From the NCBI GenBank assembly GCA_018268375.1, contig JAFDWS010000002.1, positions 744,001 through 808,000 on the forward strand: DNA of 64,000 bases. Reading direction: 5' to 3'. The notes under the pieces were generated by a model that worked only from the letters and a program-made list of their open reading frames with translations, was not told the origin of the DNA and did no database searches. Positions within the stretch are counted from its first letter, which is position 1. Every line of letters starts with the position of its first letter. The DNA comes from Armatimonadota bacterium. Lineage in GTDB: Bacteria; Armatimonadota; Fimbriimonadia; Fimbriimonadales; Fimbriimonadaceae. The position numbers and the translations under genes are program-made. Shown one piece after another: positions 42,928 through 50,446 of this stretch.

Positions 42928-44751
42928 ATGACGCCTCCGAAGGTCGCCTTGCTCCTGTCCTTCGTTTCAGCCGGTGTCGCTGGTATCGCCTCGGGCCCAC
43001 GGATCGGCTTCTACTGGACGCAAGGCAATTCGCCCCGAGGAATGTCCTTGTCACGGGACGGGAACCTGATACTCGACGGCAGGTACTCGGGCCTCACCGA
43101 AGTGCGCGACGGGCAGACCTTCGCCCACAAATTCACGCTCGTGGGCCACACCGCGCCCATCGAGTGCACGTGCCTTCTCCCTGACGGACTGACCGGTGTC
43201 AACGCGGGCAACGACCAGACCATGCGGGTATGGGACTTACAGACTGGGCTCCTCAAACAGGTCGTGACAGGGTTCAGTGGAGACGTCTGGTGCTGCGCCG
43301 CGACTCCGGACGGGTCCAAGGTCGTGACTGGCGATGCCACCGGCAGGATTCAGATTTGGAGCGTTCCTTCGTTCGCGAAGGTCTTTGACACTGGAAACCT
43401 CGGAAAGGGATCGATCGTCAGCGTCGTGGCGGCGCCCGACAGTTCTGCCTTCTCGGTCTGCTTTGGCGACGGCACTGCCAAAGAGTTCTTCATCGATGGC
43501 AGCTCGAAATGCGATTTGACAGGGAGCCCGTTTTCTTTGAGCGAACTGGCGTGGCACCCGGACGGCAGCCGGCTCCTTGCGGTCGGGGGAAGCGGCAAAC
43601 TACAGGAGTACGATGCCTCTACGGGCGTCTTGCTTCGTACGTTCCCCGCGCCGGTACAGGGCCTGCGAGCCTGCTACTCGAGCGATGGCGCCCTGGTGGC
43701 TTCGAGCTGGCTCTTCAACCTCTACATTTCGGACGCTGTCACTGGAACGGTCTTGCGCTCGGTCGAGATGCTCAGGGAGCCAGACACGATCATCGCCTCG
43801 GGCCCCGGGCATCGGTTCCTCGTCAAGGGCGGACGAGGGATGTGGCTGATGGACGGGGACACCGGGGCGATCCTGAGGTCCCGCCTTGCCTCCAGTGGCG
43901 CGTCGTCCTTTGGCGCAGTGTCCAAAACTGGCAAGTACTTTGTCGCTGGCAAGAGCGTGGCAATGGACATTTTCGACGGAGAGTCCGGAGAGATCCTCGG
44001 GACGATTCCTTACGACAGCGGGTCCGCCGTCTCAGCAGTGTTCGAACCGTCTGGGCAGTACTTCTGTGCTGGATTCACTGACGGCAAGACGAGGATATAC
44101 AACGTTTCGGACTGGTCCCTGGCCAGAACGATCTATCTGACCAGCTCGAGCTGCCTTGCGACCACGGCGAGGGCCGACGGACAACTGACCTGCGGTTACG
44201 CCGACAAGAGCCTCCGCGTTTACGACGGATCCACCGGCGCGCTGCTCCGGACATTGACCGGCCACACGGGCCAGGTCAATTCTCTCGCTTATTACCCACA
44301 GGGAAACAAGATCGCTTCCGCCTCGGACGACGGCACCGTCATCGTATGGGACGCGGACACGGGCGCGGGGCTCGGCACCGTACCACTTTCTTCCGCGGTC
44401 AAGGTGGTGGCCGTCTCACCTGACGGCTCGAAGTTACTGACGGGGTCTGCCGATGGGAACGTCAGAGTGTTCGGTGCGGAAAGCGGGACGCTCTTGCGCA
44501 CGATCCCCGCGAGCTCCCAGGTCGTGAGGGCCATCGTTTTCACAGCGGGCAACAGAGAAGTCATGATGGGAGGCAAGGACGGTTTCCTCCGTCTGTGGGA
44601 CGTCAACAGCGGCGCGCTGCTGGCCACGCCGACCTTCGTCGGTGCGACGAACGGCTTGGCCCTCGGCTGCAACGGCCGCATGGTCGGCCTTGGCGGCGAC
44701 GAGGCGGTTGGAAACATGAAGATCGCGCGTTCCGTCACTTCGGGTCCGTGA
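42928..44751 (+). CDS. Exported WD40 beta-propeller protein B
   Basis: 607 residues, one shorter than its divergent paralogue. Signal peptide (PPKVALLLSFVSAGVAGIASG), then WD40 blades (KIASASDDGTVIVWDADTGA, LLTGSADGNVRVFGAESGTLL, GKDGFLRLWDVNSGALL). The C-terminal segment MKIARSVTSGP matches VRIARSVASGP of protein A. The pair probably arose by duplication and inversion. Role unknown; exported propellers usually bind proteins or ligands. Confidence 0.85.
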   Translation: MTPPKVALLLSFVSAGVAGIASGPRIGFYWTQGNSPRGMSLSRDGNLILDGRYSGLTEVRDGQTFAHKFTLVGHTAPIECTCLLPDGLTGVNAGNDQTMRVWDLQTGLLKQVVTGFSGDVWCCAATPDGSKVVTGDATGRIQIWSVPSFAKVFDTGNLGKGSIVSVVAAPDSSAFSVCFGDGTAKEFFIDGSSKCDLTGSPFSLSELAWHPDGSRLLAVGGSGKLQEYDASTGVLLRTFPAPVQGLRACYSSDGALVASSWLFNLYISDAVTGTVLRSVEMLREPDTIIASGPGHRFLVKGGRGMWLMDGDTGAILRSRLASSGASSFGAVSKTGKYFVAGKSVAMDIFDGESGEILGTIPYDSGSAVSAVFEPSGQYFCAGFTDGKTRIYNVSDWSLARTIYLTSSSCLATTARADGQLTCGYADKSLRVYDGSTGALLRTLTGHTGQVNSLAYYPQGNKIASASDDGTVIVWDADTGAGLGTVPLSSAVKVVAVSPDGSKLLTGSADGNVRVFGAESGTLLRTIPASSQVVRAIVFTAGNREVMMGGKDGFLRLWDVNSGALLATPTFVGATNGLALGCNGRMVGLGGDEAVGNMKIARSVTSGP

Positions 44752-44760
44752 CGCTTGGCG

Positions 44761-45102
44761 TCAGGTTCTCCATTTGTAGAATCCGAAGCCAAGGCCGTAC
44801 TCCTTCCACTTTCCATTCTTCACACGGAACAGCCAGTTCATCCACTCGGACTCGTATTCGGCGTGCCCCTTCTTGAAGTAGTCGCCAAACCTGACCGGCT
44901 CTCCAACGTAGACCTCGCCCCTCAGTTCCTGCTCAGTGTGCAAGTGCCCGAGGTCGAAGGCCGAGTGCGCGTTCGGGTAGCGGTATTGTCCGTTTTCGGC
45001 GGGCGCTTGAGCGTCGAGCTCCTTCAGGATTATGTGGTCGTCGTCCCGGCGGCGGAGTATGTGCTCGGTGCACAGCTCCGGAACGTAGGCGGAGAGATGG
45101 GC
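44761..45102 (-). pseudogene. Protein-like frame without start codon (probably 5'-truncated gene)
   Basis: An open frame of 113 residues with protein-like composition (AENGQYRYPNAHSAFDL ... GEVYVGEPVRFGDYF ... MNWLFRVKNGKWKEYGLGF). No ATG or GTG exists between the TAG at 45103-45105 and residue 53, where a TTG gives a 60-residue remainder. Likely the 3' part of a gene cut off at its 5' end, or a short gene starting at TTG 44943. Family unknown. The stop lies nine bases after the convergent WD40 gene. Confidence 0.45.
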
Positions 45103-45114
45103 CTACCTGAAACG

Positions 45115-45447
45115 ATGACCGCAGTCATCGAGTCGTCCCTTAGCGTCACCTTCCACCAGTTGCAGGCAGCGTTCGAAGAGCGCGGCCCAGACATCGACGT
45201 TGTTGCCTACGTGCAAAAGGCGATCGAGAATCCTTTCGGATCACTCTGCATCGTGTCCGAGACTCAGAAAACCTTGGACCCGGCAAGAGTCACCTTCGAG
45301 TGGACGAACGACATGGACGAAGTCCAGAGCAACTTCTTGCGTTCCTGGCGCGAAGCATGCGAGGAGTTCCCGCGCTTCCTGCAGTTAAGACGGTACTACT
45401 TGACCACTGACGGAGACCTGGAGTCTCCCGAGCCTGCGCTCGTCTAA
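45115..45447 (+). CDS. Small acidic hypothetical protein
   Basis: 110 residues from ATG 45115, acidic, mixed alpha/beta, no signal. An ATG at 45097 preceded by GGCGGAGAG is an alternative start. The upstream part of the open frame is antisense to the WD40-adjacent remnant and not protein-like. Followed by a strong hairpin at 45470. Function unknown. Confidence 0.5.
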   Translation: MTAVIESSLSVTFHQLQAAFEERGPDIDVVAYVQKAIENPFGSLCIVSETQKTLDPARVTFEWTNDMDEVQSNFLRSWREACEEFPRFLQLRRYYLTTDGDLESPEPALV

Positions 45448-45469
45448 AGTCGAGCCAGGGCTACATGAC

Positions 45470-45509
45470 CCATCGCGGCCGCAAGCGAAATGCTTACGGG
45501 CCGCGATGG
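45470..45509 (+). terminator. Long perfect hairpin after the 45115-45447 gene
   Basis: CCATCGCGGCC pairs with GGCCGCGATGG (11 bp, no mismatch) and the loop contains a further AAGC/GCTT stem. It lies 22 bases after the stop. The T-run is poor (CCTTGTT), so it may terminate weakly or serve as an RNA-stability or binding element. Confidence 0.45.
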
Positions 45510-45902
45510 CCTTGTTGGATCTCGAGTAACTTGAGTGGCCCGATCATTGAAGCAGCGAAGTCGCCGAAGGCGACGTCCCCCACCTTGTGGAGATGAGCAC
45601 TGTCACGGTCGGACAGCTTGAAAGGGTCGTACGTCGAGCGCAGAGGTCGTCCGTCACCAAAGGCGTCCGCACGGTCGAGGCCACGGTCGGCCGCTCCTGA
45701 CACCACGGCTCAGTTCGACCCCGCTTTACCGGAGGAAGCTTTGGCTCCCCCGCGGGCCCAGGCTCCGTTCTCGTGCCCAATTTTTGATGTACGCTGAGGT
45801 GGAGGATCGTCAAGAATTGAACCCCAGTGCTGGACATGGAGCGAAGATTGGACTGTGGCCCGCCACCTGGGGCGACGGCGAGTCTTTCGGAGAGCGCTGG
45901 CC
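45510..45902. other. Intergenic stretch, no gene recognised
   Basis: Only short overlapping frames of biased composition. Includes the leader of the 45903 gene with GGAGAG at 45889-45894. Confidence 0.4.
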
Positions 45903-46403
45903 ATGAGCCCTGAGCGCCAGGATCCTCTCGTGTCCACTCCTGAGGAAATGGGGGAGTGGTTTGACGCGGCGAGGAGGCTGGGGATCACGGACTTCTCCCT
46001 GGACAGCTCGGACCGGATCGCAGCGGAAGTGCGGCGGCACCGCCAAACAAAGGCGAGCCCGTTCTGGGAGACGGCGAGGAACCACCTGGAGAACCACCAG
46101 CCAAGGCTGCTCAAGGAACTCCAAAGCCAGGGGGCTGCAGAGGTGGAGAGGCACATAGCGTCGGTGGTGGATGAGGCGGAGAACCTCCAAGCAAGGCTGA
46201 TCGGCCAGAGGGCGACTCCGCAGCAGGCGGAGGAGATCGTGAGGGAGCAAGTCCTGACACCGATGACGGAGGCCGACCAACGAGACGAGACGCGGAGGCT
46301 GGAGAGCCTCGAGGTTCCAAGCGAGGCTGAACAGGTTTCCAGCTTCGCACGCTGGATCGCCCAATGGGCGGCAACGCACGGCGAAAGCGACGACGAGGCG
46401 TAG
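45903..46403 (+). CDS. Hypothetical charged helical protein
   Basis: 166 residues from ATG 45903, highly charged and helical (Glu/Arg/Gln-rich, coiled-coil-like), no membrane segment. GGAGAG lies eight bases upstream. A longer minus-strand frame covers the same bases but is Ser/Cys/Trp-rich and rejected. Family unknown; its stop is one base before the first copy of the island repeat. Confidence 0.6.
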   Translation: MSPERQDPLVSTPEEMGEWFDAARRLGITDFSLDSSDRIAAEVRRHRQTKASPFWETARNHLENHQPRLLKELQSQGAAEVERHIASVVDEAENLQARLIGQRATPQQAEEIVREQVLTPMTEADQRDETRRLESLEVPSEAEQVSSFARWIAQWAATHGESDDEA

Positions 46404-46404
46404 G

Positions 46405-46477
46405 CGGACAAAGAGGGCACGCTTGGCAGATCGCTTCCACGGGGCCCGCGAATAGCGGCTTTAGCGAATGGCCCCGC
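46405..46477. repeat. Island structured repeat, copy 1
   Basis: About 73 bases related to 48265-48334: shared CGGACAAA.GGGCACGCT, CGCTTCCA and GCGAATGG.CC.GC. Its 3' half can fold with GGGGCC pairing to GGCCCC. Confidence 0.55.
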
Positions 46478-46551
46478 GGCGTCCACGACAGCCACTGCGA
46501 TTCGACTCGTCGCTTGCCCTTCGCCATCGAGTTCCTTATCCAGATTGATCC

Positions 46552-47022
46552 TCATGCTTGTGTCCCTTCCTGGGTGGTGGCGAGACGTTGCGCCAGGGCT
46601 GCCACCTCTTCCCTGGCCGAAGCCATGCCGTCGCGGTCGGGCCTCGCCTTGGTCGGCGGGGCGTCGGGCTCGTTGCGCAACCGGTCGAGGAACCTCGCCC
46701 TGCGCTCCTCTGCCTCCTCTTCGGTCTCGCCAGCCAGCGCGGCTTGGTCGGCACCGAGCTCGCGCATCACAGGCGGAGGGTCTTGCGAGACGGCCCAGGC
46801 GCAAGCCTTTGCGAACTCGCCCGAAGACGGGAACTTGTCAAGGAGCGCCAGCCGCTTGACCGCCAGCGCGACGTACCTGGGCTCAATCGCAAGGTCCTCA
46901 ACGGCAAGGAGCCAGAGCCGTCCCACGCTCGCCGCGTCCCCCACAGTGGCCGGGCCGAACGGGTTCTTCGACAGGAGGCCGATCGCGGCGGACACTGCGG
47001 CCCGCATCGGGGTCACGTTCAA
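46552..47022 (-). CDS. Phage-like hypothetical protein downstream of the replication gene
   Basis: 156 residues, Ala/Glu/Arg-rich and helical, with a PF-GPATVGDAASVGRLWLLAVEDL segment typical of small replication-accessory proteins in phages. The start TTG 47022 overlaps the replication gene stop; ATG 47007 is an alternative. A loader or helper role next to the replication protein is inferred from position only. Confidence 0.55.
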   Translation of the reverse strand: MNVTPMRAAVSAAIGLLSKNPFGPATVGDAASVGRLWLLAVEDLAIEPRYVALAVKRLALLDKFPSSGEFAKACAWAVSQDPPPVMRELGADQAALAGETEEEAEERRARFLDRLRNEPDAPPTKARPDRDGMASAREEVAALAQRLATTQEGTQA

Positions 47023-48032
47023 AACGTGGCCCCCATACCGCGGGCCGCGGCCTCGGCGATCTCAAGGGCCGTGGGCTTGCCGTTGCGCTTGCCAGCGTCC
47101 CGCTCGCGCTCGCGCTTCAACCTGCGCATGTCGGCCTCTCGGCGCGTCACCCAGTCGTTCAAGGCTTGGAGCGGCTTGGAGTACGGAGCCTTCGCCTTTC
47201 CGGCGTGGTGGTCCTGCCACGACGAGAACAGCCCTTCCAAGGCGTCTTGGTCGCCGCCGAGTGCAAGCCACCTATCGGCGAGCTTCCGACAACCTGCCTC
47301 GTCGCAGAGCCCGGCGTAGGGGCACTTTCCGCCCTTGACGGTCGTCGACTCTACTGCGCGAGCTATGGTCGCTGCCGTAGAGTCCTCACCGTCGTACCAG
47401 GACGGCTCGATCGCTACGATGGCCGTAGAAGGCATGGCCCCGTCGCGCGCACGCGTGGACAAGCGCGTCCTCGTTCCGTTCCTGCTTCCTTCCCCTTCCT
47501 CTTCCTCTTCCTTTTCCTCTTCCTGGGAATCCAGGTTTTCCCCAGAGCTTCCCGGTCGCTTCAGAGTCGCTGCCCTATCGTTTGCCAGGTCGTTCTCCGT
47601 CGATGCCACGGTCGTATAAGACGGCTGCCCTGTCGCTTCGCAAGCGCTTGCAAGGCGGACTTCTGTGGCTCCGCTCTCTGTCCCAGTAAATGCCGGGTGC
47701 TTCACGCCATCAGGCCCCGCCTCCTTGCCGGACAGGCGCTGGTGTTTCAAGAAGCCTGGGATGTAGCCGTATTCCTTGCCTCCGGAGGCGTACACCAAAA
47801 TGAATCCTGCTTCCACCAGGTGTTGCAGCGCCGTCGCCATGTCGAACGGCAAGTAAGGCAGGATGTCCAGCTTCAACTGCCGTGGCCGAAACTCGAATAC
47901 GCCTTGGGCGTCACAATGCCCCCAGAGGCCGACGAAGACGAGCATGCAGTGACAACCTGGGTTTGCAAGTTCCAGGTCTTGTAGCCCTTCGTGACGAAAG
48001 AGCTCCGGCTTGACTGTTCTGATCCTAGGCAT
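47019..48032 (-). CDS. Phage-like replication-initiation / replisome organiser protein
   Basis: 337 residues from ATG 48032. PRIRTVKPELFRHEGLQDLEL followed by a winged-helix region (MLVFVGLWGHCDAQGVFEFRPRQLKLDILPY) is the N-terminus of DnaD/replication-protein-O-like organisers in phages and islands. A long acidic linker with an E-run (SQEEEKEEEEEGEG) follows, then a C-terminal domain with CPYAGLCDEAGC and a helical tail. It probably loads the host replication machinery at an island origin, which often lies within such genes. An in-frame upstream extension to 48059 is less likely. Confidence 0.72.
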   Translation of the reverse strand: MPRIRTVKPELFRHEGLQDLELANPGCHCMLVFVGLWGHCDAQGVFEFRPRQLKLDILPYLPFDMATALQHLVEAGFILVYASGGKEYGYIPGFLKHQRLSGKEAGPDGVKHPAFTGTESGATEVRLASACEATGQPSYTTVASTENDLANDRAATLKRPGSSGENLDSQEEEKEEEEEGEGSRNGTRTRLSTRARDGAMPSTAIVAIEPSWYDGEDSTAATIARAVESTTVKGGKCPYAGLCDEAGCRKLADRWLALGGDQDALEGLFSSWQDHHAGKAKAPYSKPLQALNDWVTRREADMRRLKRERERDAGKRNGKPTALEIAEAAARGMGATF

Positions 48033-48639
48033 CGGCCGCAGCCTCCGCAAACGTCGCACCTCTAATCTCAGACACGCCAGTGATCGAAACCCGTATGTCG
48101 CTGCCGAACTTCACGCTGGAGCACTCCCTTTCACAAATGAACCTGTAGGCTGTCGTTCGGCAAGACCTCCGAGGACCGCGGCCCCGGAGCCTGACAAATT
48201 GGATTTGCGTAGCAACTCGAGGCGTCACAGGGGCCCTCGGCTCGAAGCGACAGCGGGGCGCAGTCGGACAAAAGGGCACGCTGGGGAAGCGCTTCCAACG
48301 GGCCTGGATTCGCAACCTCTTGCGAATGGTCCGCAGATTTACGCCGCCGCCAATTGCGCTTGCTTTTGCTTGGCCCTCTTCACATCCGACCCCTGTCGTG
48401 AGGCCGTCGGATCTCCAGACCTGAGGCCAAGCTTCAAGTAGCAGGAGCGCACTGTGAAGAACCAGAGTCTGCCTCAGCCTTGCCAGGGCCTCGCCAGGCG
48501 TCGCCCAGTGCAACAGGGCCGCGGCCGCACCGATGGTCGTCCGACCGAGACCTTCGTTGTCCGGGCCTATTCGAATTGCAAGTGTCCCGGGCTCGGCCAC
48601 CGCCCAAGCGAAGCGAGCTTGGAGATCGGTGCCCGTCAT
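48025..48639 (-). CDS. Small hypothetical gene between excisionase and replication genes (C-terminal part uncertain)
   Basis: The ATG overlaps the excisionase stop (ATGA), so translation coupling is likely. The first 80 residues are protein-like (MTGTDLQARFAWAVAEPG, ALLHWATPGEALARLRQTL). The remainder is Arg/Pro-rich and overlaps the second copy of the structured repeat, so the true gene may be shorter, with the open frame extending by chance. A short GTG frame at 48114 within the 3' end has its own AAAGGGAG and the same stop. Confidence 0.42.
   Translation of the reverse strand: MTGTDLQARFAWAVAEPGTLAIRIGPDNEGLGRTTIGAAAALLHWATPGEALARLRQTLVLHSALLLLEAWPQVWRSDGLTTGVGCEEGQAKASAIGGGVNLRTIRKRLRIQARWKRFPSVPFCPTAPRCRFEPRAPVTPRVATQIQFVRLRGRGPRRSCRTTAYRFICERECSSVKFGSDIRVSITGVSEIRGATFAEAAADA
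48265..48334. repeat. Island structured repeat, copy 2
   Basis: Related to 46405-46477. Holds the palindromic GAAGCGCTTCC and a perfect 8-bp hairpin ATTCGCAA-CCTC-TTGCGAAT (48308-48327) nested within CGGGCC/GGTCCG. Confidence 0.55.
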
Positions 48640-48848
48640 TGCGCCCGGTCTCCTTTGTACGCGTCGGGGGCGACATGGCCCTTCTTGCACCGGTCCAGAA
48701 ACGTTGCGAGGTCTTCGGCCCGTATTCGGGTGGACCTGCCGATCTTGAGGATTGGTAGCTGCCCCGACCGTACGAACTCGTAGACCTTGGACCGGCCCAA
48801 GCCCGTTGCGTGGCAGACTTCGTTGACGGTAAGTAGGATTTTGGACAT
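48636..48848 (-). CDS. Excisionase-family DNA-binding protein
   Basis: 70 residues with a MerR-like winged helix: LLTVNEVCHATGLGRSKVYEFVRSGQLPILKIGRSTRIRAEDLATFL, the standard pattern of the excisionase/AlpA-like HTH_17 family. It may direct the island integrase toward excision or act as a regulator. SD-like GGAAGCCGGAA precedes the ATG. The next gene overlaps its stop. Confidence 0.85.
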   Translation of the reverse strand: MSKILLTVNEVCHATGLGRSKVYEFVRSGQLPILKIGRSTRIRAEDLATFLDRCKKGHVAPDAYKGDRAQ

Positions 48849-48910
48849 TTCCGGCTTCCTGCGGGCACTCCCGTGCCGCGTCAGGCATAATCATCCGTGG
48901 GCAGACGGGC
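48849..48910. promoter_or_regulatory. Divergent control region between excisionase and the 48911 gene
   Basis: Only 62 bases. Contains a dyad GGCAC-TCCC-GTGCC (48864-48877), a plausible operator, and GCATAATC at about 48885, a possible -10 for the rightward gene. Confidence 0.4.
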
Positions 48911-49927
48911 ATGAAAAAAGCCAATGTAGGCGTCAACCAGCCTTCAGTGCACGGTGTCGTGGCATTGGACTCGAAGGAGCGGCCACTGGAGCGGCAGCGC
49001 GACCGAGAACAGTACGAAAGGGACGTCCTCTGCACTCTTGAAGTGCTTTCGGCGGGCTACCGGATCGTTGATGACACGCGAGAAGTTCAGTGGTACGAGC
49101 ATCGGGACACTGAAGCGATGGCACGCGGCGTTTGGCGACGTGAAGGCAGGCCGCCCTTTCCTGGACCGTTCATCGTTCCACAGGTGGGGAAAGGAGGCAC
49201 CCGGCGGGTCGAAGAGATCGATGTCGATCGTTCCGTGCACCGGAAGATCCTCAAAGCGTTCGTCCGAACAGCACCGACGGCCAAGGAAGTGCTTAACTTC
49301 GCTAGCGAGTTCGGGCTTCTTGGGCGAAACATGGTATCGGTCTCCTTCAAGGACGATGGCTTGGATCGGACCCTTGTCGGCGAGTGCCTTACCGACTGGT
49401 ACGACCTCTTGGTCACCGTGCGGCAACTGCACAAGATTGGTATGGCCGCCCTGGGTGAACACCCAGACGTTAAGAAGTTCGAGACTCTCACCGAATGGGA
49501 CGGGTCAGCGGTCAAGCCAAGAGTTCCATCGAATGGCGTACCGTCAGGCTACCGTAGTTATGCGCTCGACCTCGCGGTCGCGCGAATGGACGAGTCTCCT
49601 AAGTCGATGTCCTTCAGCGAGCTGAGGGGCGTCGGTCGGACGATGCTGATCAATGCTGTCAACCCGGAGCTTGTGGAGGGCACGTCTGCGGCGTACTCCC
49701 TTGTCTCCGAGGCGTACCAAGTTGCCGCAAAGGACTTGAGGGGACTGTTGTATTACGCCCTAGCGGCCAAGGTGCTCGGCGCACCGTACCAATGGCGGGC
49801 GTGCCGTTGGTGCGGTGAACCAATCGATCCTGAGGCACCCTTCGGAACCGAGCACTGCGACGACAACTGCTCGCAGAAGAGGCGACGAAGCGAGGGGCGA
49901 GATCCAGGAAACGATGCGGCAGAATGA
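48911..49927 (+). CDS. Hypothetical protein with C-terminal Cys/His zinc-finger-like motif
   Basis: 338 residues, soluble. The C-terminus reads WRACRWCGEPIDPEAPFG then EHCDDNCSQKRRRSEGR, a C-x2-C...H-C-x3-C pattern with a basic tail, likely a zinc site that may bind nucleic acid. The rest is not recognised. Divergent from the excisionase gene, a common place for an island regulator. Confidence 0.62.
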   Translation: MKKANVGVNQPSVHGVVALDSKERPLERQRDREQYERDVLCTLEVLSAGYRIVDDTREVQWYEHRDTEAMARGVWRREGRPPFPGPFIVPQVGKGGTRRVEEIDVDRSVHRKILKAFVRTAPTAKEVLNFASEFGLLGRNMVSVSFKDDGLDRTLVGECLTDWYDLLVTVRQLHKIGMAALGEHPDVKKFETLTEWDGSAVKPRVPSNGVPSGYRSYALDLAVARMDESPKSMSFSELRGVGRTMLINAVNPELVEGTSAAYSLVSEAYQVAAKDLRGLLYYALAAKVLGAPYQWRACRWCGEPIDPEAPFGTEHCDDNCSQKRRRSEGRDPGNDAAE

Positions 49928-49975
49928 TGGGGCTGGTTGTTCGGTTCCAGAGTTCTGGTTCGACTCATTGCTCGG

Positions 49976-50341
49976 CTAGCCTGGGAACTCCTTCTGCCGT
50001 CGCCTTCGTACCACGAGAACCTCTAACAGGAGTGCCCACGGTATCGTGAGGACAACGACGTTGATGATGAGAGAAACAGGCGAGAGCTTTTCCGTTGCCC
50101 TCGTGTAAAACACGGAATGGAACACTCGCACGGTTTTGGGCGTCGGGCGTTCAACCCAACCAGACTCCGTCATCACGCCGCCGGGGTCATCAATTCTCTC
50201 GCGTAGCGTCAAGGGACGATCAAATGGAGCCCAGAATATGACCGTCAGGCAGCCTAGGAGAAAGGCAGCGAGTCCCACGCTTCTCAGCAAACTCTTGAAC
50301 CACTCCCGCATCTGGTCTAATATTGTGCTCCGATTGGTCAC
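49976..50341 (-). CDS. Small membrane protein, unknown function
   Basis: 121 residues from GTG 50341, or 111 from ATG 50311 (preceded by a CACAAT). Two hydrophobic helices (SVGLAAFLLGCLTVIFWA and SLIINVVVLTIPWALLLEVLVV) flank a polar loop; a basic C-terminus follows. Lies beyond the hsdR end in the same direction. Role unknown; small membrane proteins in defence islands are often effectors. Confidence 0.6.
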   Translation of the reverse strand: MTNRSTILDQMREWFKSLLRSVGLAAFLLGCLTVIFWAPFDRPLTLRERIDDPGGVMTESGWVERPTPKTVRVFHSVFYTRATEKLSPVSLIINVVVLTIPWALLLEVLVVRRRRQKEFPG

Positions 50342-50446
50342 ACTGCCTGCGCCTTAACGTTGCTTGATTGCTGAAACTGCGATCCGGACGTGCCTCTTCG
50401 TGTTTCAGTCCGACTCGTGGAGCGAACCCAAACTAGCGTGAAATGT

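Noticed and set aside
45710..46804. Minus-strand frame whose internal ATG at 46555 overlaps the 46552-47022 stop
   Set aside because: The overlap looks like coupling, but the product is Ser/Cys/Trp-rich and antisense to the better plus-strand gene at 45903; at most a very short peptide.
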